64,000 bases of DNA, from NCBI RefSeq assembly GCF_035552695.1, contig NZ_DASZKT010000043.1, forward strand, positions 29,253 through 93,252. The letters are read 5' to 3'. The number at the start of each line of letters is the position of its first letter. The stretch's first letter is position 1. Below, in pieces: positions 21,501 through 29,078 of the stretch. The DNA comes from Actinospica sp035552695 (GTDB taxonomy: Bacteria > Actinomycetota > Actinomycetes > Streptomycetales > Catenulisporaceae). A program made the position numbers and the translations under genes. Below the pieces are notes generated by a model that was not told where the DNA came from, ran no database searches, and saw only the letters and a program-made list of their open reading frames with translations.

Positions 21501-21744
21501 CGCGCACCCGGTCCTCATCGCCGAGCGCGTGCCGCAGCCGCATCACCTGAACGTGCAACGGCGTCATCGAAGACGCGTCCAGCGCCTCCGTCCCCCACAG
21601 CAGCTCCGCGAGCCGGTCCGTGGACACCGGCGTGCCCGCCTCCAGCAGCAGCGCCGCGAGCAGCGTGCGCCGCAGCCGGCCGGCCACCGGGATCGGGCCG
21701 GACTCGCCGTGTGCCGAAAGCGGACCGAGCAGCGCGAAGCGCAC
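18529..21744 (-). CDS. AfsR-type SARP regulator (wHTH-BTAD-NB-ARC-TPR), copy 3
   Basis: A 1,071-residue paralogue and the first gene of the triplet in transcription order. The winged helix is somewhat different from the other copies (MRFALLGPLSAHGESGPIPV, TPLHVQVMRLRHALGDED, where the others have LYNQI.RLR). BTAD, NB-ARC (GLGGIGKT near residue 292, TLIVLDNAAD) and TPR domains follow. The altered recognition-helix region could give a different DNA target, which is inference. The shared promoter for the triplet should lie in 21745-21956, divergent from mdh. Confidence 0.92.
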   Translation of the reverse strand: MRFALLGPLSAHGESGPIPVAGRLRRTLLAALLLEAGTPVSTDRLAELLWGTEALDASSMTPLHVQVMRLRHALGDEDRVRAVPPGYLIHVRPGELDLHVFAAEYAAGRQKLGEQAWAEAARRFRAALELWQGRPLADIPALADDARVRELEETYAQALQGRIEADLNLGRHHELLDELGALAAEHPRREAFRSQLMLALHRAGRPDDATAGYDAYRAALLDELGLEPSAELRELRDAIVRRDPALVLPQNPNAPHQLPADTRTFTGRVAELAELAQAAGGAARALVITALDGLGGIGKTALAVHAAHRVADRFPDGALFIDLRGHAPDVDPMSSAEALAYLLRSLGVPAQAIPPGVPERAELYRSRLADSRTLIVLDNAADGAQVEPLLPGAPGCLVLITSRGRLADLAGARALTVDILGEAEAVALLIRVAAPERELADSPALRELAELCGYVPLALRIVGARLRHGGVLTVGDLLAELRDENVRLDRLTDGERDLTSVFESSFVHLPEPEQRAMRLLGVLPGPDIDGYAAANLLGTDPETAVRLLDSLLDRSLLIQHAEGRYGLHDLVRAYARTLIDAEGAEANGARDRLYAYYEHTAWAASVLFPSAIRWHPRTEQPGPVPGLVDLPAAKVWLRRERECLFAALEHPAASPARRVDLTSALGVLLHHDGPWPQAARLHEAAAETARELGDRLAQADALRNLAQIIVWSEPAGSDRPKLVLEQATELYRAAGNRMGEADTLRRLGQVLRQRDEYAVARPIQTQALELFRELGDRHGEALTMQSLAQLEHSLFHFDEARGYARAAGAIYRELGHDQAEASTWTILGYLEYELGELTEALETFTRLLAASREHGQAQLAAAALGALGHLHSLRGEHEQAYAELTESIAVYDSLGYGFGTAFSLTWLGQDRVRAGEPAEGIRILERSRSIELTGSEAANTYHAVRELGWALHLSGDPEGRRLVEQALEHCRDVQPDVSAETDCLVYLARIAEDEGDPAAALKIFDEVVSRARNWRRGFSLAYALDGVARCHEMLGEPAAAREPLDEAVRLYRRMRLAELAEAEERLAALEN

Positions 21745-21956
21745 GCGACCTCCAGTGTGGGAAATCCTGAAGTCATCCTGAGCCGTGATGCTATCCGTAC
21801 GTGGGCGGGTGCGGGCAGGGTGCGACCACCACCATTCCCGCTGTCACCAGTCTCACAGCCGGCCCGGCACGAACCCGGGGTCGCGGCGGAGTAACGTTAC
21901 CGGCGGGAAACCCCGCCAAAGCCCCCAGACTTCGAAGCAGAAGAAGGCGTCACGAC
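21745..21956. promoter_or_regulatory. Divergent control region between SARP copy 3 and mdh
   Basis: This 212-base gap must hold the promoters of both units. A perfect 10-bp palindrome, GTAACGTTAC, lies at 21891-21900. A small hairpin, GGCGGG-AAAC-CCCGCC, follows at 21902-21917, inside the probable mdh leader. The mdh ribosome site is AAGAAGG at 21941-21947. No -35/-10 pair is convincing on either strand. Confidence 0.45.
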
Positions 21957-22946
21957 ATGACTCGCACCCCCGTCAACGTCACGGTGACCGGCGCGGCCGG
22001 CCAGATCGGTTACTCGCTGCTGTTCCGCATCGCGTCCGGCCACCTGCTCGGGCCGGACGTCCCGGTCAGCCTGCGCCTGCTCGAGATCACCCCGGCGCTC
22101 AAGGCCGCCGAGGGCACCGCGATGGAGCTCGACGACTGCGCCTTCCCGCTGCTGCGCGGCATCGAGATCACCGACGACCTGAAGACCGCGTTCGACGGCA
22201 CCAACGTGGCGCTGCTGGTCGGCGCGATGCCGCGGAAGGCCGGCATGGAGCGCGGCGAGCTGCTCTCCGCCAACGGCGGCATCTTCAAGCCGCAGGGCAA
22301 GGCCATCAACGACCACGCGGCCGACGACATCCGGGTCCTGGTCGTGGGCAACCCGGCGAACACCAACGCGCTGATCGCCGTGAGCAACGCCCCCGACGTG
22401 CCGAAGAGCCGGTTCACCGCGATGACCCGCCTCGACCACAACCGCGCCATCGCGCAGGTGGCCAAGAAGACCGGCGCGGCCGTCGGCGAGATCAGCAATC
22501 TGACGATCTGGGGCAACCACTCGGCGACGCAGTACCCGGACCTGTTCAACGCCAAGGTCAACGGCAAGAACGCGGCCGAGATCATCGACGACCAGGCCTG
22601 GCTGGAGGGCGACTTCATCCCGACCGTCGCCAAGCGCGGCGCCGCGATCATCGAGGCCCGCGGCCTGTCCTCCGCGGCCAGCGCCGCCTCCGCCGCGCTC
22701 GACCACGTGCGCACCTGGTTCCAGGGCACCGCCGAGGGCGACTGGACCTCGATGGGCATCGTCTCGGACGGCTCGTACGGCGTCCCGGAGGGCCTGGTCT
22801 CCTCGTTCCCGGTGACCACGAAGAACGGCGACTTCGAGATCGTCCAGGGCCTGGAGATCAACGAGTTCTCCCGCGGCCGCATCGACGCCTCGGTCGCCGA
22901 GCTCGCCTCCGAGCGCGACGAGGTCGTCAAGCTCGGCCTGATCTGA
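21957..22946 (+). CDS. mdh: Malate dehydrogenase
   Basis: Mdh oxidises malate to oxaloacetate with NAD in the TCA cycle. The 329-residue protein has the Rossmann loop VTVTGAAGQIGYSLLFRIA at the N-terminus, VLVVGNPANTNALIA, the catalytic region MTRLDHNRAIAQVA, and the proton-relay His in IWGNHSATQYPD. It belongs to the cytosolic-type Mdh clade usual in actinomycetes. ATG at 21957 follows AAGAAGG by 9 bases. The frame is open upstream to 21801 but shows no coding character there. A two-level hairpin terminator at 22964-23011 follows. Confidence 0.96.
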   Translation: MTRTPVNVTVTGAAGQIGYSLLFRIASGHLLGPDVPVSLRLLEITPALKAAEGTAMELDDCAFPLLRGIEITDDLKTAFDGTNVALLVGAMPRKAGMERGELLSANGGIFKPQGKAINDHAADDIRVLVVGNPANTNALIAVSNAPDVPKSRFTAMTRLDHNRAIAQVAKKTGAAVGEISNLTIWGNHSATQYPDLFNAKVNGKNAAEIIDDQAWLEGDFIPTVAKRGAAIIEARGLSSAASAASAALDHVRTWFQGTAEGDWTSMGIVSDGSYGVPEGLVSSFPVTTKNGDFEIVQGLEINEFSRGRIDASVAELASERDEVVKLGLI

Positions 22947-22963
22947 CGGTTCGACAGAACCTC

Positions 22964-23011
22964 GGCGCGGCCCGCCTCTCCGAAGTTCTTCGGAGCCAGG
23001 CGGGCCGCGCC
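22964..23011 (+). terminator. Two-level hairpin terminator after mdh
   Basis: A 14-bp perfect outer stem (22964-22977 with 22998-23011, GGCGCGGCCCGCCT) continues into an inner 7-bp stem, CTCCGAA-GTTC-TTCGGAG. It starts 17 bases after the mdh stop. Confidence 0.82.
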
Positions 23012-23117
23012 GTCTTTCGGTTCGATAACGCCGCTTGCCCTGGTGCGCAGGTATGCGTTTGTCTGGCGCGGTCCGCGTTCGTAGACAACGAATACTCATC
23101 GGGGGAGCAGCACTCTC

Positions 23118-23957
23118 ATGTCGAATCCGTACGACCAGAATCCGGGGCAGCAGCAGTACGGTCAGCCGCCGCAGTTCGGCGCGCCCGCGCCGCAGCAACC
23201 GCAGCAACCACAGCAACCACAGCAACCGCAGCAGCCGCAGCAGCCGCAGTACGGCCAGGCGCCGCAGTACGGCCAGCAGCCGCAGGACGCGCCCGCCTGG
23301 GGGCAGCCGGGCACCCAGCCGGCGCAGCAGGCCTACCCGGACCCGAACGCGAACCCGTACGCGGCGGGCAACCCCTACGCCGCCGGCAACCAGTACCAGC
23401 AGCCGTACGGCGGCGTCCCGATGCAGCCCGGCCAGCCCGCCAAGCAGCGCGGCCGCGGCGCCGCGGGCTTCTTCGCGGTGCTCTTCGGCACCGTGTTCGG
23501 CCGCGTCGCGATAGGCCTGGTGGTCGCGGGCGGCATCGCGGTGTACCACTTCGCCACCGCCGACCCGGCGCAGCGCAACTCCACCGGCCAGGTCAGCCAG
23601 TCCGGGAACCTGGCCGCCACCGACCTGCACGTCGGCGACTGCTTCGACGCGCCGACCGGCACCGGGGGCATCTCGTCGGTCAAGGCGATCCCGTGCACGC
23701 AGGCGCACGACTCGCAGGTGTACGCGGAGCCGTCGATCTCCGAGTCCACCTTCCCGGGCGCGAGCACGCTGCAGAGCGAGGGCCAGACCGCGTGCAACGC
23801 GAATTCCGCGACGTCCGCGGTCTCCTCGTCCGCGCCGTCCTCGCTGCAGGGGCAGATCTACTATCCGCAGGACGCCTCGACGTTCGCCGAGCAGAGCTAC
23901 TTCATCTGCTCGATCTCGTCCTCCAGCGCGAACCTGACCCAGTCCTACGTGAGCTGA
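23118..23957 (+). CDS. Membrane-anchored septum-formation-like protein with Gln-Pro repeats
   Basis: A 279-residue protein. Residues 1-110 are disordered and dominated by QQP and QYGQ units; at 23192-23249 the DNA is a near-perfect 9-base repeat (CAGCAACCG/A). One transmembrane helix lies around 115-143 (GFFAVLFGTVFGRVAIGLVVAGG). The extracytoplasmic C-terminus has the septum_form-type pattern LHVGDCFDAPTG, IPCTQAHDSQVYAE and further cysteines in QTACNANS and YFICSIS, so two disulfides are possible. Members are found near division genes in mycobacteria, but function is unproven. ATG at 23118 has GGGGGAG 10 bases upstream. Confidence 0.75.
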   Translation: MSNPYDQNPGQQQYGQPPQFGAPAPQQPQQPQQPQQPQQPQQPQYGQAPQYGQQPQDAPAWGQPGTQPAQQAYPDPNANPYAAGNPYAAGNQYQQPYGGVPMQPGQPAKQRGRGAAGFFAVLFGTVFGRVAIGLVVAGGIAVYHFATADPAQRNSTGQVSQSGNLAATDLHVGDCFDAPTGTGGISSVKAIPCTQAHDSQVYAEPSISESTFPGASTLQSEGQTACNANSATSAVSSSAPSSLQGQIYYPQDASTFAEQSYFICSISSSSANLTQSYVS

Positions 23958-24109
23958 CCAGCCGGCGGCGGACAACTCCAGGGTGAACGCGGTGCTCGGG
24001 CCACTCAACAGCAGGCCCGAGCACCGTAGACTGGACCCATGGCCCCATCGCCTCCGTCGGAGTGCAATAGACCCGGCGGCTCGCTCCCGATAGCCGGGGA
24101 GAAGAGCCG

Positions 24110-25474
24110 GTGAACGCGACACTGATCTCCTGCCTTGTCGTCCTCGCCCTGATCATGATCGAGGCGCTCTTCGTCGCCTCGGAGATCGCACTGGTCTCGC
24201 TGCGCGAAGCCCAGGTCCAGGAGCTCGCCGAGTCCGGCCGCCGCGGCGCCGTCGTCGCGCGCCTGGTGCGCGACCCGAACCGCTTCCTGGCCACCGTGCA
24301 GATCGGCGTGACGCTGACCGCCCTGCTCTCCTCGGCGTACGGCGCGACCACGCTGTCCGAGGACGCCAAGCGGGCCCTGCAGACCACCGGCCTCGGCTCC
24401 GGCCTGGCCGGCTTCGTCGGCCTGGTCGGGGTGACCATGGTGATCTCCTTCGTCACGCTGGTGATCGGCGAGCTCGCGCCCAAGCGGCTGGCCATGCAGC
24501 GGATCGAGGCCACCGCCCGCGCCGTCGGCCCCTTCGTGAACGGCATGTCAACGCTCTGCCGCCCGGTGATCTGGCTGCTCTCGGCGTGCACGGACGTGGT
24601 CGTACGGCTGTTCGGCGGCGACCCCTCCGCCGCGCGCGAGCAGGTCAGCGAGTCCGAACTGCGCCGCATGGTGGCCGACAACACCTCGCTGAGCAAGGAC
24701 GAGCGCAGGCTGATCGACGAGGTCTTCGGCGCGGGCGACCGGCAGCTGCGCGAGGTGCTCGTGCCGCGTACCGAGGTCGTCTTCCTGGACGCGTCCACGC
24801 CGGTCCCCGAGGCCGCCGCCGAGATAGCCCGCTACCCGCACTCGCGGTACCCGGTCATCGACGAGAGCGCGGACAACGTCGTCGGCTTCGTGCACGTGCG
24901 CGACCTGCTCAGCCCGGACGCCGCCCAGCGCGCCGGCCAGGTCGCCGAGCTGACCAGGCCCGCACTGTTCCTGCCGGGCACCAAGCACGTGCTCGACGCC
25001 CTGTCCGAGATGCGCCGCGACTCGTTCCACCTGGCGATCGTGGTCGACGAGTACGGCGGCACCGCGGGCATCGTCACGCTGGAGGACCTGGTCGAGGAGG
25101 TCATCGGCGACATCCGCGACGAGTACGACAGCGCCCGCTCCGACGTGATCCGGCTGCGCGGCGGCGGCCTGGACCTGTCCGGTCTCGTCAACCTGGAGGA
25201 CGCGGCCGAGGTGATCGGCGTCGGGCTGCCCGAGGGCCCGTACGAGACGCTCGCCGGCTTCCTGATAGCGCAGCTCGGCCGGCTGCCGGAGGTCGGCGAC
25301 GAGGTCGGCTGGGACGGCCTGCGGCTGACCGTGCACTCGATGGACGGCCGCCGCGTCTCCCGGGTCCGGATCGAGCAGGTCGGAGACAAGCCCGCGCCGG
25401 AGGCGCAGCCCCCGCAGGCCACCGCGGCGGCCCCGGCCCCAGCACCCCAGCCGCCGGTGATAGCCGACCACTAG
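24110..25474 (+). CDS. CNNM/CBS-pair/CorC-HlyC membrane protein (hemolysin family)
   Basis: A 454-residue protein with the full three-part layout of the family. The N-terminal CNNM (DUF21) membrane domain covers about residues 1-190 (FVASEIALVSLREAQVQEL, IGELAPKRLAMQ). Two CBS domains follow at about 210-330 (VLVPRTEVVFLDAST, HSRYPVIDESADNVVGFVHVRDL), then a CorC/HlyC domain near 345-425. A Pro/Ala-rich tail ends the protein. Relatives transport or help transport Mg2+/Co2+ or Na+; the name hemolysin is historical. The start is GTG at 24110, with GGGGAGAAG upstream. Confidence 0.88.
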   Translation: MNATLISCLVVLALIMIEALFVASEIALVSLREAQVQELAESGRRGAVVARLVRDPNRFLATVQIGVTLTALLSSAYGATTLSEDAKRALQTTGLGSGLAGFVGLVGVTMVISFVTLVIGELAPKRLAMQRIEATARAVGPFVNGMSTLCRPVIWLLSACTDVVVRLFGGDPSAAREQVSESELRRMVADNTSLSKDERRLIDEVFGAGDRQLREVLVPRTEVVFLDASTPVPEAAAEIARYPHSRYPVIDESADNVVGFVHVRDLLSPDAAQRAGQVAELTRPALFLPGTKHVLDALSEMRRDSFHLAIVVDEYGGTAGIVTLEDLVEEVIGDIRDEYDSARSDVIRLRGGGLDLSGLVNLEDAAEVIGVGLPEGPYETLAGFLIAQLGRLPEVGDEVGWDGLRLTVHSMDGRRVSRVRIEQVGDKPAPEAQPPQATAAAPAPAPQPPVIADH

Positions 25475-25508
25475 CCGAGCACCACTTACGAAAGCCGACC
25501 GTACAATA

Positions 25509-25645
25509 GCGTCGGAGGCCGACCCGCGCCTTCCGCAGCCAGTCGCGCCAGCGGATCCGCGAAGGCTAAAATCACTGCGTCGGCGGCCGACACCCGCCTT
25601 TCCGCAGCCAGTCGCGCCAGCGGATCTGCGAAAGCTAAGGTACTG
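25509..25645 (+). repeat. Two tandem ~68-bp structured repeats in the trpS leader
   Basis: Two imperfect copies lie at 25509-25576 and 25577-25645. Both contain the core TTCCGCAGCCAGTCGCGCCA followed by GCGGATC, and both end in GCTAA. Each can fold with complementary ends: GCCTTC with GAAGGC in copy 1, CTTTC with GAAAG in copy 2, around an inner CCGC/GCGG stem. The end sequences differ between copies while still pairing. Copy 2 runs into the trpS ribosome site (CTAAGGT). Function is unknown; a leader RNA element or an interspersed genomic repeat are both possible. Confidence 0.8.
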
Positions 25646-25647
25646 CC

Positions 25648-26682
25648 ATGTCCACGGACCTCACCACCTCGGAGCCGGCGCGCACTCGTCCGCGCGTGCT
25701 CAGCGGGATCCAGCCCACCGCCGACTCGTTCACCCTCGGGAACTACCTGGGGGCGGTCCGGAACTGGGTGGCCATGCAGGACGACTACGACGCGTTCTAC
25801 ATGGTCGTCGACCTGCACGCGATCACGGTCGAGCAGGACCCGGCGACGCTGCGCCGGCGCACCCGGGTGGCCGCCGCGCAGCTGCTGGCCGCCGGGCTCG
25901 ACCCGCAGCGCTGCGCCCTGTTCGTGCAGAGCCACGTGCCCGAGCACGCGCAGCTCGCCTGGGTGATGAGCTGCCTCACCGGCTTCGGCGAGGCCTCCCG
26001 GATGACCCAGTTCAAGGACAAGTCCGCCAAGCAGGGCTCCGGCACGGCGAGCGTGGGCCTGTTCACCTACCCGATCCTGCAGGTCGCCGACATCCTGCTG
26101 TACCAGGCGAACTACGTGCCGGTCGGCGAGGACCAGCGGCAGCACCTCGAGCTCAGCCGCGACCTCGCGCAGCGCTTCAATACGCGCTATGGCAAGACGT
26201 TCACCGTGCCGGAGCCGTACATCGTCAAGGACACGGCGAAGATCATGGATCTTCAGGATCCGACCGCGAAGATGTCCAAGTCGGCCGAGTCCCCGGCCGG
26301 GCTGATCGAACTGTTGGCCGACCCGAAGGTCAACGCCAAGAAGCTGAGGTCGGCGGTGACCGACACCGAGCGGGAGATCCGCTTCGACGAGCAGGTCAAG
26401 CCCGGTGTGTCCAACCTGCTGCGCATCTACGCGGCCCTCGGCGACCGGACGATCCCCGAGCTCGAGCAGGAGTACGTCGGCAAGGGCTACGGCGACCTGA
26501 AGAAGGACCTCGCCGAGCTGGTCACCGACACCTTCACCCCGTTCAAGGAGCGCACCGAGCAGTTCCTCGCGGACGAGGGCAAGCTGGACGCCATCCTCGC
26601 CGAGGGCGCGGACAAGGCGCGGGCCGTCGCGGCCGTGACCCTGGCCGAGGTCTACGAGCGGATCGGCTTCGTACCGCGGTGA
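25648..26682 (+). CDS. trpS: Tryptophanyl-tRNA synthetase
   Basis: TrpS charges tRNA-Trp. The 344-residue class I synthetase has the HIGH-equivalent in SGIQPTADSFTLGNYLGA (residues 16-33) and KMSKS at the end of DPTAKMSKSAES. A normal helical anticodon-binding C-terminus follows. ATG at 25648 has TAAGG 6-7 bases upstream, inside the second leader repeat. Its stop overlaps the next gene's GTG (GTGA). Some actinomycetes carry two TrpRS types, one indolmycin-resistant; this looks like the standard housekeeping form, but I cannot exclude the other. Confidence 0.95.
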   Translation: MSTDLTTSEPARTRPRVLSGIQPTADSFTLGNYLGAVRNWVAMQDDYDAFYMVVDLHAITVEQDPATLRRRTRVAAAQLLAAGLDPQRCALFVQSHVPEHAQLAWVMSCLTGFGEASRMTQFKDKSAKQGSGTASVGLFTYPILQVADILLYQANYVPVGEDQRQHLELSRDLAQRFNTRYGKTFTVPEPYIVKDTAKIMDLQDPTAKMSKSAESPAGLIELLADPKVNAKKLRSAVTDTEREIRFDEQVKPGVSNLLRIYAALGDRTIPELEQEYVGKGYGDLKKDLAELVTDTFTPFKERTEQFLADEGKLDAILAEGADKARAVAAVTLAEVYERIGFVPR

Positions 26683-27200
26683 CGACCATCGGGATATTGC
26701 TGGACATTCCGGAGCCTTACGGGTCCGAGCTACGGGACCGGCGGGCCTCCTACGGCGACGACCAGGCCGAGTTCGTGCCCACGCACGTGACGCTGCTGCC
26801 GCCGACCGAGGTGGACGACGAGGTGCTCCCGGAGATCGAGGAGCACCTGGGGAAGGTGGCGGGCGCGACGTCTCCCTTCCGGATGCTCCTCGCCGGCACC
26901 GGCACCTTCCTGCCCGTCTCCCCGGTCGTGTTCGTGCAGATATCCCGCGGCCTCGCGGAGTGCGAGGCCCTGGAGGCCAAGGTGCGCGACGGTGTGCTGG
27001 AGCGGGAGTTGCAGTTCCCGTACCACCCGCACGTGACCGTGGCGCACGATCTCGACGAGCCGAGCCTCGAGCTCGCGATGCGGGATCTGGCGGATTATCA
27101 GGCGGAGTTCGACCTCGATCGGCTCAAGCTGTACGAGCAGTGCCCGGAGGGCAACTGGCGTGTGCTGCGCGAGTTCGCGTTCGAGGACCCGGGGGACTGA
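26679..27200 (+). CDS. 2H phosphoesterase / 2'-5' RNA ligase family protein
   Basis: A 173-residue protein with the two HxT/S motifs of the 2H superfamily: THVTLLPP near residue 34 and HPHVTVAH near residue 117. Members open cyclic 2',3'-phosphates or join RNA ends in vitro; the natural substrate here is unknown. It starts at GTG 26679 within the trpS stop (4-bp overlap), so it is co-translated with trpS. The pairing suggests, but does not prove, a tRNA-related job. Confidence 0.82.
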   Translation: MTTIGILLDIPEPYGSELRDRRASYGDDQAEFVPTHVTLLPPTEVDDEVLPEIEEHLGKVAGATSPFRMLLAGTGTFLPVSPVVFVQISRGLAECEALEAKVRDGVLERELQFPYHPHVTVAHDLDEPSLELAMRDLADYQAEFDLDRLKLYEQCPEGNWRVLREFAFEDPGD

Positions 27201-27250
27201 CGACACTCCGTATTCACCTGGTGCGCCGCCGCGGTCTATAAGCTCGAAGG

Positions 27251-28168
27251 GTGCAGCTGTCGATTCCGCGCGTGCTCGTCGAGCGTTATCTGAGGATTTC
27301 CGAGCGCGTCGAGCGCACCCGCGTCTACCGCTCATATCACCGGTACGGCGTACAGCGCGGCGCCAGGCTCGCCGCGGCGATGACGTACTCCGCGTTCCTG
27401 TCGATCTTCCCCGCGCTCGTCCTCGCGCTCGCGATCGCCACGGTCTTCCTCGGCGACAGCGGCGTGGCGAAGGTCAACAACTACATCGCCAAGCAGTTGC
27501 CGGGGCTCGGGGACGAGTTCTCCCTGAACGGCGTCGTCGCGAACGCGGCCACGGTCGGCGTGATCAGCGGTGTGATTCTCCTCTGGTCGGCCCTGAGCTG
27601 GGTGAACACGGCCCGCGGCAGCATGCGGATGATCTGGGGCGTGGACGACATGCCCGGCAACTACTGGGTCAGGAAGGTCTTGGACCTGGTCTCGCTCGCG
27701 GGCCTCGCGATCACCCTCGCGATCGTGTTCGCGGCCTCGAGCCTGACGACCGGCTTCGCCGAGACCGTGCTGAAGTGGATAAACGTCGAGGACTCCACCG
27801 GCGCCAAGCTCGCGCTGCAGGCGCTCGGCGTCGTGATCAGCGTGATCGCGCAGACCGCGATGTTCGCGTACCTGCTCTCCGGCATCCCGCGGCTGTACAT
27901 GCCGCGCTGGATCCTGCTGCGTACGGCGTTCGTCGCGGGCCTGGTCTTCGAGGTGACGAAGGGCCTGCTCACCTCGTACGTCACGCGGGTGGCCTCGAAG
28001 TCCCTCTACGGCGCGTTCGGCGTCCCGATCGCGATCCTCGTCTGGCTCAATCTCACCTTCCAGATGCTGCTGGCCCTCTCCGCCTGGACGGCCACCCGCA
28101 CCGAGGACGAGCTGGCCCGCCGCAGCGGCGCCGAACGACCGTTGACCACGGTGCGAATCTCTGACTAA
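27251..28168 (+). CDS. YihY/BrkB family inner-membrane protein
   Basis: A 305-residue protein with six hydrophobic segments in the virulence-factor BrkB (YihY) pattern. Typical elements are RGARLAAAMTYSAFLSIFPA, the Gly/Ser-rich second helix pair and SLYGAFGVPIAILVWLNLTF near the C-terminus. The family is conserved in bacteria and has no agreed function; it was once misnamed RNase BN. The start is GTG 27251. The last codons and stop lie inside the palindrome at 28158-28177 that controls the next gene. Confidence 0.88.
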   Translation: MQLSIPRVLVERYLRISERVERTRVYRSYHRYGVQRGARLAAAMTYSAFLSIFPALVLALAIATVFLGDSGVAKVNNYIAKQLPGLGDEFSLNGVVANAATVGVISGVILLWSALSWVNTARGSMRMIWGVDDMPGNYWVRKVLDLVSLAGLAITLAIVFAASSLTTGFAETVLKWINVEDSTGAKLALQALGVVISVIAQTAMFAYLLSGIPRLYMPRWILLRTAFVAGLVFEVTKGLLTSYVTRVASKSLYGAFGVPIAILVWLNLTFQMLLALSAWTATRTEDELARRSGAERPLTTVRISD

Positions 28169-28177
28169 AGTCAGAGA
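28158..28177. promoter_or_regulatory. Palindromic operator abutting the MarR-GNAT start
   Basis: Two perfect 9-bp arms, TCTCTGACT and AGTCAGAGA, are separated by AA. The palindrome contains the TAA stop of the YihY gene and ends at the base before the ATG of the MarR-GNAT gene. There is no ribosome site between. The position fits autoregulation of a leaderless or coupled gene by the MarR domain. Confidence 0.7.
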
Positions 28178-29071
28178 ATGCAGCAGACGTTCGTCGCCAG
28201 CGTGCGCCGCTTCAACCGCACCGTCACCCAGCGCGCCGGCGCGCTGAACGACGCCTTCCTGTCGCGAAAGCGCCCGCTCGGCCAGGCCCGCGTGCTCTGG
28301 GAGATCGGCGAGGCCGGCCCCGGCGGCTGTGAAGTACGCGCCCTGCGATCCGACCTCGATCTCGACTCCGGCTATCTGAGCCGGCTGCTGCGCGCCCTGG
28401 AATCCGACGGCCTCGTCGAGGTCGTCACGGACGAGAGCAGCGACGGCCGAGTCCGGTTCGCCCGGCTCACCGCGACCGGCATGGCCGAGCACAAATACCT
28501 GAACCAGGCCTCCGACGAGCTCGCCGCGGAGATCCTCGCGCCGCTCAACGAAAAGCAGCGCGAGCGCCTCGTGACCGCGATGGCAGACGTGGAGCGCCTG
28601 CTGACGGCGTCCCAGGTCGAGATCGCCGTCACCGACCCGCGCCTCCCGGTCGCGCGCCACTGCCTCACCACGTACTTCGAGGAGTTGGCGACACGCTTCG
28701 ACAGCGGTTACGACCCGGCCCTCGGCATCTCCGCCAGCGACCCCGAGCTGACGATGCCCGCGGGCCTGCTGCTCGTCGCCACCCTGCACGGCGCCCCCGT
28801 CGGCTGCGGCGCCCTCAAGTTCGGCCCCGACGCCACCGCCCACATCAAGCGCATGTGGGTGGACCGCAGCGCACGCGGCCTGGGCCTCGGCCGCAGACTA
28901 CTCGCGGAACTCGAGACACAGGCGGCGAGCCACGGCGTCAGCGTGCTGCGTCTCGATACCAACAGGGTTCTGACAGAGGCGATCGCCATGTACCGCGCCG
29001 CGGGCTACCGTGAGGTCGACCGCTTCAACGAAGAGACGTACGCCAACCACTGGTTCGAAAAGGTCCTCTAA
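28178..29071 (+). CDS. MarR-GNAT fusion: winged-helix regulator with acetyltransferase domain
   Basis: A 297-residue two-domain protein. Residues 1-145 form a MarR-type winged helix (PLGQARVLWEIGEAGPGGCE, LDLDSGYLSRLLRALESDGL, wing SSDGRVRFARLTATG). Residues 150-297 form a GNAT acetyltransferase, with the acetyl-CoA loop RSARGLGLGRRLLAELE and the C-terminal IAMYRAAGYREVDRFN. Such fusions act as regulators that can also acetylate a small ligand; the substrate here is unknown. The 20-bp palindrome immediately upstream is the likely operator. The DUF952 gene follows 7 bases after the stop and is probably co-transcribed. Confidence 0.88.
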   Translation: MQQTFVASVRRFNRTVTQRAGALNDAFLSRKRPLGQARVLWEIGEAGPGGCEVRALRSDLDLDSGYLSRLLRALESDGLVEVVTDESSDGRVRFARLTATGMAEHKYLNQASDELAAEILAPLNEKQRERLVTAMADVERLLTASQVEIAVTDPRLPVARHCLTTYFEELATRFDSGYDPALGISASDPELTMPAGLLLVATLHGAPVGCGALKFGPDATAHIKRMWVDRSARGLGLGRRLLAELETQAASHGVSVLRLDTNRVLTEAIAMYRAAGYREVDRFNEETYANHWFEKVL

Positions 29072-29078
29072 GTTGCCG

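Noticed and set aside
23192..23249. Possible CRISPR or minisatellite
   Set aside because: The 9-bp CAGCAACCR repeat is in frame inside a Gln-Pro-rich protein region, has no spacers and no cas genes nearby.
25475..25647. Tryptophan leader peptide/attenuator before trpS
   Set aside because: There is no TGG codon on the plus strand of the leader repeats, so classical Trp-codon attenuation is not supported.
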